Assembly: GCA_033977485.1 (NCBI GenBank)
Contig: CM066993.1
Coordinates: 28,014,001-28,078,000 of the forward strand
From: Hydrangea macrophylla
Taxonomy: Eukaryota > Streptophyta > Magnoliopsida > Cornales > Hydrangeaceae
Direction: 5' to 3'
Length of the DNA: 64,000 nt
Translations under genes and position numbers: made by a program
Shown: positions 1 through 10,718 of the stretch, in pieces
Layout of the letters: every line of letters starts with the position of its first letter
How positions within the stretch are numbered: the stretch's first letter is position 1
The notes under the pieces: model-generated
The model's database searches: none
Told to the model about the DNA's origin: nothing
What the model saw: only the letters and a program-made list of their open reading frames with translations

Positions 1-2413
1 CTTTACTCAAAGAATCACCGCTTCGTCACGAAGAACCGAAAGCGTTACGGAGTACAAGAACATCCATTTCGTCACGAAGAACCGAAAGGAGTCTTTATTC
101 AAAGAATCACCGCTTCGTCACGAAGAACTGAAAGCGTTACGGAGTACAAGAACATCCATTTCGTCACGAAGAACCGAAAGGAGTCTTTACTCAAAGAATC
201 ACCGCTTCGTCACGAAGAACTGAAAGCGTTATAGAGTACAAGAACATCCATTTCGTCACGAAGAACCGAAAGCAGTCTTTACTCAAAGAATCACCGCTTC
301 GTCACGAAGAACCGAAAGCGTTACGGAGTACAAGAACATCCATTTCGTCACGAAGAACCGAAAGGAGTCTTTATTCAAAGAATCACCGCTTCGTCACGAA
401 GAACCGAAAGCGTTACGGAGTACAAGAACATCCATTTCATCACGAAGAACCGAAAGGAGTCTTTATTCAAAGAATCACTGCTTCGTCACGAAGCACCGAA
501 AGCGTTACGGAGTACAAGAACATCCATTTTGTCACGAAGAACCGAAAGCAGTCTTTACTCAAAGAATCACCGCTTCGTCACGAAGAACCGAAAGCGTTAC
601 GGAGTACAAGAACATCCATTTCGTCACGAAGAACCGAAAGGAGTCTTTATTCAAAGAATCACCACTTCGTCACGAAGAACCGAAAGCGTTACGGAGTACA
701 AGAACATCCATTTCGTCACGAAGAACCGAAAGGAGTCTTTACTCAAAGAATCACCGCTTCGTCACGAAGAACTGAAAGCGTTATAGAGTACAAGAACATC
801 CATTTCGTCACGAAGAACCGAAAGCAGTCTTTACTCAAAGAATCACCGCTTCGTCACGAAAAACCGAAAGCGTTACGGAGTACAAGTACATCCATTTCGT
901 CACGAAGAACCGAAAGGAGTCTTTATTCAAAGAATCACCGCTTCGTCACGAAGAACCGAAAGCGTTACGGAGTACAAGAACATCCATTTCATCACGAAGA
1001 ACCGAAAGGAGTCTTTACTCAAAGAATCACCGCTTCGTCACGAAGAACCGAAAGCGTTACGGAGTATAAGAACATCCATTTTGTCACAAAGAACCGAAAG
1101 GAGTCTTTTCTGAAAGAATCACCGCGCTTCGTCACGAAGAACCGAAAGCGTTACGGAGTACAAGAACATCCATTTCGTCACGAAGAACCGAAAGGAGTCT
1201 TTACTCAAAGAATCACCGCTTCGTCACGAAGAACTGAAAGCGTTATAGAGTACAAGAACATCCATTTCGTCACGAAGAACCGAAAGCAGTCTTTACTCAA
1301 AGAATCACCGCTTCGTCACGAAGAACCGAAAGCGTTACGGAGTACAAGAACATCCATTTCGTCACGAAGAACCGAAAGGAGTCTTTACTCAAAGAATCAC
1401 CGCTTCGTCACTAAGAACCGAAAGCGTTACGGAGTACAAGAACATCCATTTCGTCACGAAGAACCGAAAGGAGTTTTCACTCAAAAATCACCGCTTCGTC
1501 ACAAAAAACCGAAAGCGTTACAGAGTACAAGAACATCCATTTTGTCACGAAGAACCGAAAGGAGTCTTTACTCAAAGAATCACCGCTTCGTCACGAAGAA
1601 CCGAAAGCGTTACGGAGTACAAGAACATCCATTTCATCACGAAGAACCGAAAGGAGTCTTTACTCAAAGAATCACCGCTTCGTCACGAAGAACTGAAAGC
1701 GTTACGGAGTACAAGAACATCCATTTCGTCACGAAGAACCGAAAGGAGTCTTTACTCAAAGAATCACCGCTTCGTCACGAAGAACTGAAAGCGTTATAGA
1801 GTACAAGAACATCCATTTCGTCACGAAGAACCGAAAGCAGTCTTTACTCAAAGAATCACCGCTTCGTCACGAAGAACCGAAAGCGTTACGGAGTACAAGA
1901 ACATCCATTTCGTCACGAAGAACCGAAAGGAGTCTTTATTCAAAGAATCACCGTTTCGTCACGAAGAACCGAAAGCGTTCCGGAGTACAAGAACATCCAT
2001 TTCGTCACGAAGAACCGAAAGGAGTCTTTACTAAAAGAATCACCGCTTCGTCACGAAGAACCGAAAGCGTTACGGAGTATAAGAACATCCATTTTGTCAC
2101 GAAGAACCGAAAGGAGTCTTTACTGAAAGAATCACCGTGCTTCGTCACGAAGAACCGAAAACGTTATGGAGTACAAGAACATCCATTTCGTCACGAAGAA
2201 CCGAAAGGAGTCTTTACTCAAAGAATCACCGCTTCGTCACGAAGAACCGAAAGCGTTACGGAGTACAAGAACATCTATTTCGTCACAAAGAACCGAAAGG
2301 AGTCTTTACTCAAACAATCACCACTTCGTCACGAAGAACCGAAAGCGTTACGGAGTACAAGAACATCCATTTCGTCACGAAGAACCGAAAGGAGTCTTTA
2401 CTCAAACAATCAC
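1..2413. repeat. 92-bp satellite array, dimeric 46-bp substructure, 11-unit higher-order repeat
   Basis: About 26 head-to-tail copies of a 92-bp unit; the word CTTTA(C/T)TC recurs at 1, 93, 185, 277, 369 and 461. Each unit is itself a diverged dimer: TTCGTCACGAAGAACCGAAA occurs twice, 46 bp apart, while the first half of each 46-mer has diverged. TTCGTCACGAA is palindromic except for its central base. A variant with ATAGAGTAC occurs at 231, 783, 1245 and 1796, and a 2-bp insertion occurs near 1134 and 2148. These markers recur every 1013-1014 bp, which is 11 units. The array enters from the left edge, so its full size is unknown. Short reading frames inside it are accidental, since 92 is not a multiple of three. 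Confidence 0.97.
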
Positions 2414-2984
2414 CGCATCACAACTCAACAGCACATCCCTTTTTCTTACTATCTTGATCTCCGTTGCCCAGATTACCTATCCGACAATTTTCCTTATCAT
2501 AATTTGCTTCTAACATAGCACAACCGACCCTTACATTTTCCCGACCTCGCATTCGTCACTCATTTTGGAATTTAGTTCATTAAAGGACTTCCGAATATAC
2601 TTTCGAAGTTACGTTTATACATCCGTCATCCTGTTTTATGTCGTAATATACTTACATTTGAAACATATCCAATCACTATCAGCGCAATAATCATGCAGTA
2701 CAACATACTTATAGCTTGGGTATGAAATCTCTATGGTCATCACACTATATTCATAACAACAGAAACCTAGCGTGTAGCTCGTGGATCTATAACATGGATT
2801 TGATATCAATAACCATATAGATGAAACCCTTAACATACTCATATATACGATAGCACTACCATAGCACAAGATATCCATAATCACATAGGTACCGGAAAGC
2901 AAGCATCATTAATAAACACATCATACAAGTAGTTATACAATCTGTCAGGAATTAATTTTACTATGTCGACTGAATTGATATGAT

Positions 2985-3545
2985 TTATTTGGGCATGATA
3001 AATTGATTTGTAGATCAAACTCAAAACTAGAAAATTGTAGATAATTGGATTAGCTTCATGTACAAAAAAATCTAGCTTCAATTGCATTTTTAAGCTACTC
3101 AAAATATTTATTTTACTTAGACATTTCTATATTTTCGGACTGCTCTGTCCCAGATTTATAGGACTGCGTTGCATGTGTATTTCACCTATCATGGAGTCAT
3201 TTCTAGACTAGGCTATAGAAGAGTTATTTGTAGATAAATGAGTTAGCTTTCTCTCCCAAAAAACCTAGCTTAATTCAGATTTCAGAGCTGCTTGAAACAC
3301 TCATGTTACTAAACTACATTCTGCTGGAGGTTTCTGTTTCTCAGATTTAAAGTACTTCGTTGCATGTACATTTCACCTATGAATAATTGATTTTCAGACT
3401 GAGCTATAGAAGAGTTATTTGTCGATAAATGAGTTAGCCTTCTCCACAAAAAAACCTAGCCTCATTCCCATTTTGGAACTGCTCGAAATGTTTGTTTTAC
3501 TAAACAACACTCTGCTGGAAGTTTCTGCTTCCCAGATTTGAAAAT
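2985..3545. repeat. Degenerate tandem repeat, three copies of about 192 bp
   Basis: Blocks containing ATTAGC or GTTAGC, a run of A with CCTAGC or TCTAGC, and a CCCAGATTT or CTCAGATTT segment recur with anchors at about 3047, 3241 and 3432, giving spacings of 194 and 191 bp. The second and third copies are the more alike. The repeat lies inside the minus-strand LTR-like region and has no reading frame. Confidence 0.75.
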
Positions 3546-3844
3546 TTATCTTGCATGGCATGGATCTCTCAAACTATCAACATCAAGCACATAATAAACA
3601 TTACTACATACTATATAGGTTCTAAAGTGAGTTAGAATACTCACTTAAACTTGAAATTGAGCTTGGGCTTTGGATTTGAGCTTAGGAAGCTTGAACACAA
3701 CCTCAATGGTGGAGACTTCTTCCTAGTTCTTCTTCTCCATCTCCATGTATCTCTTATCTCTCCATGGAGTTCATCTCCTAGCTCTCTCTAACTCTATATG
3801 CAGATTGTAAATGGCCCAAAGGTGTAATGCATGAATATAGGCAT

Positions 3845-3854
3845 GTTTATATAG
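3845..3854 (-). promoter_or_regulatory. Putative LTR TATA box
   Basis: CTATATAAAC on the minus strand, about 420 bp inside the LTR start at 4274. The distance resembles that of the TATA motifs in the other LTRs of the window. Positional inference only. Confidence 0.4.
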
Positions 3855-4293
3855 AGATGGTGGTGGGATATGTGTCACCATGCATGTGCTAGAGTGTACA
3901 TGCATGGACAAGTGTCCTAGAGGTGGACAAGTGGCAAGGGAGGTGGTGCCATGTGGTGCATGGGCTGCCATGTGGCCGACCATGTGGGGTCCACCTCGAG
4001 TTTTGTGTCACTACCTCAGTTTGCGTGGAAAAATTCTTGATATGCGTGTCAGTCTCAATTTACTTCCAAACGGGTGTTGTTTCTGATGTCCGGGTCCAGG
4101 TACGTGACTAAGTTAATTCTAATTACGGTCGAGTCGGTGCAGTGATCATAGTCTAATTAGTAATTACATTACACTGATACAGTCACACATATAAAATAAT
4201 AATATAATAATAGACCAGATATAGAAATTCATAAAACTCGTATTATTGCACGTAGAGAAATTACAGGCATTACAATCTAATCGCGCTTGAATT

Positions 4294-4443
4294 CACGCGT
4301 GCGAGGGGTCCGCTCGCGCGGTCCGCTCGCGCGATCTTGTGCCGTCGAGACTTTTCTACAAATAATAAAAAAACAGGCCTCAGGTTTACCTCGCGGAGGA
4401 ATTCGCTCGAGCGAGGCTCGCTCGCGCGGCCCGGTCGCGCGAG
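4294..4443. repeat. CTCGCGCGAG palindrome cluster, A1 internal
   Basis: Two groups of near-palindromic CG-rich words (CGCTCGCGCGG, CGCTCGCGCGA, GCTCGAGCGAG) stand about 13 bp apart within each group, at 4308-4335 and 4402-4443. They match the clusters in A2 at 33662-33852 and in the family-A LTRs. Confidence 0.85.
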
Positions 4444-4897
4444 GTAGGGTTTTCTGGTTTTTCTCCTCTGTTCTCTCCCGATCTCTCTCCATACCTGGTT
4501 AGTGTTTTTTTATACTTTCTGTTTTTCTTTTAGCCCTGATTAGGTTCGTCTGTCTTTGTTCTTATAAGTTCTGTTTGTTTCTTTTATTTTTATTGAGTCT
4601 CTTGATTATAGTTTAGATTATATTATTCTATTTATAAAAAAAGAATAATAATAAAAATAAAATATAAAATATAAAATAAAATAAAATAAAATAAAATCTA
4701 AATATTTAGCTGTTATTGTTATTATTTTGTTCTTTTATTTTCTGTTGTTAAGTACGTATTACCAGGTGATTAGTAGCTTCGTTTGGAGTCTGATTGAACT
4801 TTCATTCTATATTCCTTTGTGTTCACCTGTTTGTGATTGCCGAGATCGAGGTAATATCATTCCTTTCTAACCTACTCTCCGTACTTTCGTTTTATTG

Positions 4898-4936
4898 TTT
4901 CATTGGGGACAATGAAAGGTTTAGGTTTGGGGGTAT
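4898..4936 (+). other. Hairpin with GGGA loop followed by internal PPT-like tract
   Basis: TTTCATTG (4898-4905), GGGA and CAATGAAA (4910-4917) form a perfect 8-bp stem. It is followed at once by the purine-rich AGGTTTAGGTTTGGGGGT. The identical arrangement occurs in A2 at 34192-34230. A second AGGTTTGGGGGT abuts the LTR at about 6652, so the tract is duplicated within the element. Confidence 0.85.
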
Positions 4937-6508
4937 GCACACACATGCACATTATTATGCACTAATTTTTAAAAAAATTTGAATTCTTGTGCTTAAATAA
5001 ACGATGTTACCGACGTTTTTGCGATCTTGATTTGATACATCTGGTTATGTAACTTAGATTGTTATAGAATGGTAAATATGAGAAGATGTGATTAAACATT
5101 TGCTGAAGTCATGTTGAGAGGTTTTAAGTTATGTATCATTCTAATCGTAGTTTTATATCATAGTTTTACACACAAACCTATGCACTGCACATAGTCGCTT
5201 GTATACATGTTTGATGTGAACTATAATATGATTTGGATTTCTAGATAACACATGGTGGAGACTAAGCCCAGTGAGCTTTTGAGCCTATCTTTTCGTTATA
5301 GAGGGTTATAAATACATTGTGTTTGTCGAATTTCATTTGGAATAGCGCATAAACTTGTTGTTTAGTCTCATTATTCTTCTTTTGGTTGAGAGTCAAGTTA
5401 AAATATTTGTTTCCATGCTAAATAATCTTCCATTGTAAACATTAAAGAACCATATGACCATAGAAAATGATGGTAGGCCCTCTTTGTTTATTACCGATCG
5501 ATAAATGATAATTTTCCTTAGTTCACCCTTTGAGCCATTAAAATGCCATTTTTTTTTTGTAATTACCATTATCCTGTTTTTGCTCCGACTTGACAAACTT
5601 GGAGTTCACCACTGAGAGATTTGTCAACTTTTAGTGGTGTTAAGGCAATGTGTGATTGAGAAGAAGAAGACAAGATGCTATTGGGGTGATTGCTTGGAAA
5701 TCAATGAATAATCATCTGACAAGCAAGAAAAAAAAAAAAAAAAAAGATAAGGTTGATTAAAAAAAATATATATATTTGAAAGGAATGAAAATAATACAAT
5801 GAAAAGATGAAGTTGGTAGAAGAGAGAATGAAAGAAATTGAACATGCCTTACAATGCCATTCTAAAACTACCTAACGAATCCTTCTATCCTTTTTCATTG
5901 CCCGAGCCACATTACAACCTTTGAAAAGTCCTACTTGATCCTATGAAACATGGTTTGGATATGTAAACGATGGGAGGGGGATTAAAACGTAGTAATGATT
6001 AATTTTTCTTGATTGTTGGCACCCTATCCATGAGACTACTGTTCTTTTGTGTCATGCATTTTTTTCGAGTCAAATGTGAGCATTTCTCGTTTTGAAAACA
6101 TATTTCCTTTACTCACATATTTTAGAAAAATTACACCTGTTTTTGAGTGTTTCATTTTAGAGTGTAATTAACATTGTGAGATTCGTAGTCGAAGCATAGT
6201 TAGATGGTTATCCGAGTTATATTTCAAGTTCATGACATGCGCGTGTTCATTTGACTACCACATCACACACGTGCAATTTTATGAGAAACTCTATTGATTT
6301 ATACGATGCATGTACTTGAGATTGTTTTTCATGATTTAGGTGGATGTTTCATTATGTTTCTTTATGTTCATTATTCTATTTCAAATCTTTGTTATATGAT
6401 GAAGGAGTATTGAATATTATGTTCTTTTTTTTTTAATAAAAGTTTTAAATTGATAAGTTAATAAATATGGTTGTGGGTGACTTGTTGATGAGAACCCTCA
6501 CGAGACTT

Positions 6509-6590
6509 CACTCGTCCGACTAGGGACACCTAGGGGTTTAAAAGGCTTGTTGCATACGTTAAATGCAGTCGCAATCCATACGAAAATGGA
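6509..6590 (+). other. Conserved two-hairpin block upstream of the LTR, A1
   Basis: CTAGG-GACA-CCTAG (6520-6533) and TGCAT...ATGCA (6551-6567) lie about 75-145 bp before the 3' LTR. Matching blocks occur in A2 (35815-35895) and in the different element D (45364-45440). Confidence 0.75.
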
Positions 6591-6842
6591 GTAATATTTT
6601 ATTAGTAGTTTAGTTTTTATTTTTAGTTTTTCTCGAGGACTAGCAAAATGTAGGTTTGGGGGTGTGATCGGGAGAGAACAGATCCTATTTATACACCTTA
6701 ACTTACGTTTGTTAGTACCTTTTTATCCCGTTTTTGTATATTTTTACTTCGTTTTCTATTTTCTGACAGGTTTTGGAAGAAAACAAGGAGATCTGGTTAA
6801 ATAAGGTGAAAAAGCAGGAAGGAGGAAGCAAGAAAAACCACA

Positions 6843-6982
6843 TCGCGCGCGCGACCCGCTCGCGCGAAAACCAAGAAATCGCTCGCGCGACCCGCTCGTG
6901 CGAGATTCCAGAATTCGCTCGCGCGATCCACGCGCGCGACCTTCCTAATTACGCGCTCGCGCGGCCCGCTCGCGCGATCCGT
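6843..6982. repeat. CTCGCGCGAG paired-palindrome cluster in U3, A1
   Basis: About eight CG-rich near-palindromes (TCGCGCGCGCGA, CGCTCGCGCGA, CGCTCGTGCGAG) are arranged as close pairs with 2-bp spacers, the pairs separated by roughly 13-20 bp. They lie about 140-275 bp upstream of the LTR TATA motif. Confidence 0.9.
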
Positions 6983-7118
6983 ACAAAAATCAAAGTTGCA
7001 TATTCTGCTATACTGAAGAGTCCTGTGCAAACGAAACTGCTTAATTATGCCTGGAAAGCTAAATACAGCAGTTTTAGTGCATTTCGGATTAGGAAAGCTT
7101 CCAAAACTTGCCTAAAAT

Positions 7119-7128
7119 CTATATATAC
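7119..7128 (+). promoter_or_regulatory. LTR TATA box, A1
   Basis: TCTATATATACC about 455 bp into the LTR. The same motif stands at the matching place in both A2 LTRs (near 29379 and 36365). It probably directs Pol II transcription from the U3/R junction. Confidence 0.6.
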
Positions 7129-8230
7129 CCTATTTTACTTAAAATTAAGGGTTGGCAAATAATATACACACAATATACAACCATACTTTCAGCCATTGAA
7201 GAGGGGAAAGCAAGGAGAAGAAGAAGAAGACCAAGGATTTCCATGGCCTCCTCCATCAACTACTTGCCATCTATCACTTCTATGGACAACTAGACTCTAG
7301 ATCTAGGGTTTCAATGAAACCCTAGCCAAGTAATAGGGTGTATTTTATGTTTTTATTTTAGTTCTATTATGTATGGATGACAGTTACATGTTCCGAGGAT
7401 TTTTATAAATATTGTGCTTTTATTGATTAAATCATTGCTTTCAAAGTTTATTCTTGTCTTAGATCTATTTTGACTATGATGTGCTCAATGATCTATGCTT
7501 GCTGTGCTTGTTTAGATTATTTACATGTAATGGTGCTTAAATTGAATTGTGCTATCAAGTATCCGAATAGTCCATGCCTAGATTAGGCGGACTATACCAC
7601 AACCCTAGTTTAGTGTGGGATAATTCGTGCCAACCGAAGATGGATTATGTCGGTGCTTGAACCATAGTTATTTTCTTAACGGAGGAATTGGGCTTGTAGC
7701 TACAATTTCCCATTATCATCCAACTTAGTAAGCTAAAGTAATTCATAAATACCCTTATTATGAAGCTAGTGGTGGATTTGCAATCCTAGGTTCCTTAAAC
7801 ATATTCATAAAAACAATTTTAAATCACTTTCGTAATTTAGATTTATTTTCATTGTTATTAGTTTAATTAAAATTCAAATCCAATTCCATTTTCTTAATTA
7901 ATTAAATTTAGGTTTTAAAATTAAGGTGTTTTAGTATTTCAATCTCTGTGGGTTCGACCTTTACTTCCACACTGCAAATCTTTAGAAAAGTAAAGTATAC
8001 TTTTATATCTTGATTTTGACGAGATCACCAACCACGACCACAGTCACCCATCCTCTCTATGATCTATAAATTTTGTGGCGGTTTGATGCAATTTCATTTG
8101 ACCAAAACTTTATTTTGAGAGAATGAAGATCTAGCATTAAAATTTTAGGATTTGGGGAAGAAATGTGAGAAAGAAGGTGAGTTTAATTTTTTCACCTTTT
8201 TTATTCATTTTGAAGTCCACATCTAAACCA

Positions 8231-8290
8231 ACCGGCGATAGCCGAGTTGGCCAGGGCCCATCCCCCATTGGGGGTTATGGGTTCGAATCT
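8231..8290 (+). mobile_element. tRNA-derived SINE head (A and B boxes)
   Basis: TAGCCGAGTTGG (8239-8250) matches the Pol III A-box consensus and GGTTCGAATCT (8280-8290) the B box, 41 bp apart as in tRNA-derived SINEs. The flanks do not fold into an acceptor stem, so this is not a functional tRNA gene. The body may continue past 8290. Alternatively it was cut in the B box by the LTR at 8290-10718, in which case it resumes after 10723. Confidence 0.7.
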
Positions 8291-8781
8291 GGCACGCCCC
8301 TGAATGGAAAAATTAGAGAAACATAAATTTCCTTTTTGCATCCATAGGGAATGACTAGTGAAGTCACATGATTGTCCACACGTTGCAGTACTATGCAACA
8401 AGAAGGATAGAGATAACAAAATACAATAATTTAGGTTCTAGTTAAAACATAACTTAATGTCAAAAAGAAAGTTACTAGCTATTACAATCAGAGTCTCAAA
8501 TCAAATAAAACATCACGGAAATACAAATATTAAGGCAACATATGCCTGACCACAAAAGGTCTAAAAAGTAAAAAGATAATTAAACTATAATCTAGCCTAT
8601 TCTTCAATTGGTAAAGGTGTAGTCCTCGGTGTAGTTATCTTCCTCCACTTGATTGCCCTCTGAGTAATCCTCCTCATGAGCATCATCACCAGCATAATAG
8701 TCCTCACCTGCTGGTCCTTCACCTGTATAGTCATAGACAGGGTATGTTGGAATATAGGAATGTCCAGCAGCATAAACATCG

Positions 8782-8800
8782 TCAGCTTATTGCAAGCTGA
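8782..8800 (-). other. Stem-loop in LTR (TCAGCTT/AAGCTGA)
   Basis: Perfect 7-bp stem with the 5-nt loop ATTGC. A comparable stem, CTCAGCA/TGCTGAG, occurs inside the LTR of element C at 51102-51118. Confidence 0.5.
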
Positions 8801-9003
8801 GTGAATTAGATACTTAGAAGGTATCAACTATTGAAGTAATTACAAGTTATGAACGAAAAAAATTTATATTCCATTGAGGGTGTCTTCTCTTTAATCAAAT
8901 CGATTATCAAGTTACTAACGTCTTACTAAATTCAGATCGATAATACATTCTGATAAAAGAATAGACTGAATAGTAGTTCAACTCTATTGATACACCATTG
9001 CTC

Positions 9004-9320
9004 CATCCATTGCTTTTAAGAACACATGCACAGTCCATTGCATGTCATAGACACCATGTCAGTCCATTCCTAGCTTTTAAGAACATATGTTCAGTTCACC
9101 GCACTATAGAGAAATATTGCTTTAAGCAATAGTACATCATTATAACGCCACAACTTAACGTCATCTACTTGTGATCCCAGTTCATTGCTTTTAAGAACAT
9201 ATACACAGTTCACCACTTTTAAGCACATATCATCGGATCAGCAAGTTATCTAAGGGTTACTTCCAGTCCACCAGTTGTAAGAACATATGCATAGTTCATC
9301 GCTTTTAAGAACATATCATG
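9004..9320. repeat. Degenerate short repeats (CTTTTAAGAACATAT)
   Basis: The phrase GCTTTTAAGAACATAT, with CAGTTCA or CAGTCCA nearby, recurs at irregular 20-60-bp spacing about six times, for example near 9015, 9070, 9188 and 9304. No reading frame. It lies within the putative solo LTR. Confidence 0.6.
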
Positions 9321-9630
9321 ACTAAGGCCTGTCCACATACAATTCCCGAATCCTGAACAAACCTACTTAAGTTTAACACTAACATTGATACATGACAATC
9401 CCATGTGGCTTGACTATAGTGAATGAAACCAATGAGAACCTAAATGGTTCATGACAAATACGTCCTCTAATGTTACAACCATTACCTCATTAATCTTGAC
9501 GTCACTACGATCCTACATTGCATTATCTCATTATTATGTTCGTATTACTTACGGGGGATTCAGAATAGTATATAAACAACTTAACAGTTATAATAAAAAC
9601 TAAACAAGAAAAAAAAACATTTTGTAACTG

Positions 9631-9822
9631 CCAATCGATTGGGACAGAGGTCCAATTAATTGGTCTAAAAACAGTAACAATCGATTGGAAAAAATCCCAA
9701 TCGATTGGATCACAATCCATGCCAATCGATTGCTAACTTTGGGGTACCTACAATGGCAATTGATTGTATAAAATGGCAATCAATTGAATTATCAAAGGTG
9801 GCAATCGATTGGGAAAAGTTCC
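9631..9822. repeat. CCAATCGATTGG palindrome cluster 1
   Basis: About seven copies of CCAATCGATTGG or one-base variants (CCAATTAATTGG, GCAATTGATTG), several as pairs about 19-20 bp centre to centre. Downstream of the TATA in the minus-strand sense. Confidence 0.9.
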
Positions 9823-10021
9823 AACCGGCTGGGACTTTGTCTTCTTCACATTGAAGATAGTCCAACAATATAAAAATTGGAAAACTACCATTCATACATC
9901 TTTCCTTCTTTTAAACATGCTCTATTATCAATATATTGATACTCAGTGAGTATAGAACTCACCTTAGGATTAGAGGGTGTGTGTGTGTGTATATTGAAGC
10001 TTGGAGCTTCAATGGCCCTTC

Positions 10022-10042
10022 CCCCCCCCCCCCCCCCACCTC

Positions 10043-10095
<53 letters not shown>

Positions 10096-10096
10096 T
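10022..10096. repeat. Poly-C and (CT)n tracts
   Basis: A run of about 16 C is followed by a (CT)n tract to 10096, GA on the LTR sense strand; GT- and TA-rich runs follow to 10270. Overlapping serine/leucine reading frames here are artefacts. Confidence 0.95.
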
Positions 10097-10380
10097 CTTT
10101 CTTTCTTATGGTCTCCTTCTTCTTCTCTTTCTATTCTTCTCAGTCCATTTGGTGGGTGTGGGTGTGTGTGTGTATGGATGTATATATATGTGTATATGTA
10201 TATAAATGAGTGTATAAATATATAAAACACACACAGAACACATACACACACATACACACACACTCTCTCTCACTCTAATGTCTGGAAACAGAAATACGCC
10301 CAAAATGGGCATATATATAGAGGGAATAGTGTTGACGTGGACAAAGTCCAGCCAAAGCAAAAGAATCTTTTCAACTGCTG

Positions 10381-10617
10381 CCAATCGATTGGCAAGTGTG
10401 GCAATTGATTGGGGTAGGTAGTAAATGGTCCAATCGATTGGGACAAGTGGTGTAATCAATCGACGGTGAGTATTAATGACTCCAATCGATTGCGATGAAG
10501 TCCAATGGATTAGGTCCAGGTGGTAGGTACAAAAGTGACAATCGATTGGTATAAGATGCCAATCGATTGGTATCCAAACTAAGGTAATCAATTAGGAAAA
10601 CTGTGTAATCGATTGGG
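10381..10617. repeat. CCAATCGATTGG palindrome cluster 2
   Basis: About nine copies or variants, for example at 10381, 10431 and 10559, again often in pairs (10381 and 10401). In the minus-strand LTR sense they lie just upstream of the TATA motif at 10310-10320, an enhancer-like position. Confidence 0.9.
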
Positions 10618-10718
10618 ATACAAAATACACCAAAGGTAAAGTAAAACTCATACAAGTATTTAAACAAATAATACAAGGTCTTATTCATCAGAATACATTA
10701 CAAATATGGGGTATTACA

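Larger units (their letters stand above)
2414..4274 (-). mobile_element. Partial chromovirus-type LTR, minus strand
   Basis: Read on the minus strand, this begins at 4274 with TGTAATGCC, the usual style of Tekay/Del-type LTR starts. A TATA motif follows about 420 bp in (3845-3854), then long AT-rich non-coding DNA with an internal tandem repeat. It abuts the CG-rich 3' region of a family-A element at 4275, which suggests insertion into that element; the expected target duplication would be ATCTA (4275-4279). The other end is not resolved: it either merges with or was replaced by the satellite at about 2413. No coding sequence was recognised. The LTR call rests on the terminus and general composition, so confidence is moderate. 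Confidence 0.5.
4275..8027 (+). mobile_element. Truncated Athila-like element, family A copy A1 (3' region plus 3' LTR)
   Basis: This segment aligns with the 3' non-coding region and LTR of the complete element A2 (33500-37272). Shared landmarks in the same order are the CG-palindrome clusters, the TTTCATTG/CAATGAAA hairpin (4898-4917), a long AT-rich stretch, the two-hairpin block near 6510-6590, the PPT and the LTR starting TGATCGGGAG. Its gag, protease and 5' LTR are absent: the left side is interrupted at 4275 by the minus-strand LTR. The stretch 4500-6500 holds no coding sequence. Confidence 0.9.
6665..8027 (+). mobile_element. 3' LTR of A1 (1363 bp)
   Basis: Starts TGATCGGGAGAGAAC right after the PPT AGGTTTGGGGGTG and ends ACGAGATCA at 8027. 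It aligns end to end with the A2 LTRs but is visibly more diverged. TATA motif at 7119-7128. U3 carries the CG-palindrome cluster and U5 is AT-rich. The flank after 8027 (CCAAC) cannot be checked for a TSD because the 5' LTR is missing. Confidence 0.93.
8290..10718 (-). mobile_element. Probable solo LTR of a chromovirus-type element, minus strand
   Basis: On the minus strand it starts TGTAATACCCC at 10718. The plus-strand left edge reads TGGCACGCCCC at 8290, close to the TGTCACACCCC edge of element E. GAATC occurs immediately outside both ends (8285-8289 and 10719-10723), as expected for a 5-bp target duplication. A minus-strand TATA lies at 10310-10320. No PBS, PPT or coding domain adjoins either end, hence 'solo'. 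Inside are two clusters of CCAATCGATTGG palindromes, a CT/GA tract and a stem-loop at 8782-8800. The left boundary is the weaker one. Confidence 0.6.

Noticed and set aside
1..2413. CRISPR-like regular repeats
   Set aside because: There are no unique spacers; the whole unit is repeated. This is a plant satellite.
1..2413. CENP-B box in TTCGTCACGAAGAACCG
   Set aside because: Only the leading TTCG fits; the conserved A and the CGGG positions do not.
529..2513. Arg/Lys-rich reading frames of 85-115 codons in the satellite
   Set aside because: They follow from the 92-bp unit read through its three frames and recur at the repeat period; no start or codon signal beyond the repeat.
4277..4502. Opposed 71-codon frames over the CG-rich A1 region
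   Set aside because: High GC removes stops on both strands; same effect at 6773-7162, 29097-29291 and 36055-36277.
8239..8290. Functional tRNA gene
   Set aside because: A and B boxes are present, but no acceptor stem or full cloverleaf can be drawn and no CCA-proximal pairing or terminator is evident.
9936..10591. Overlapping Ser/Leu- and Arg/Glu-rich frames
   Set aside because: Produced by poly-C, (CT)n and (GT)n microsatellites.
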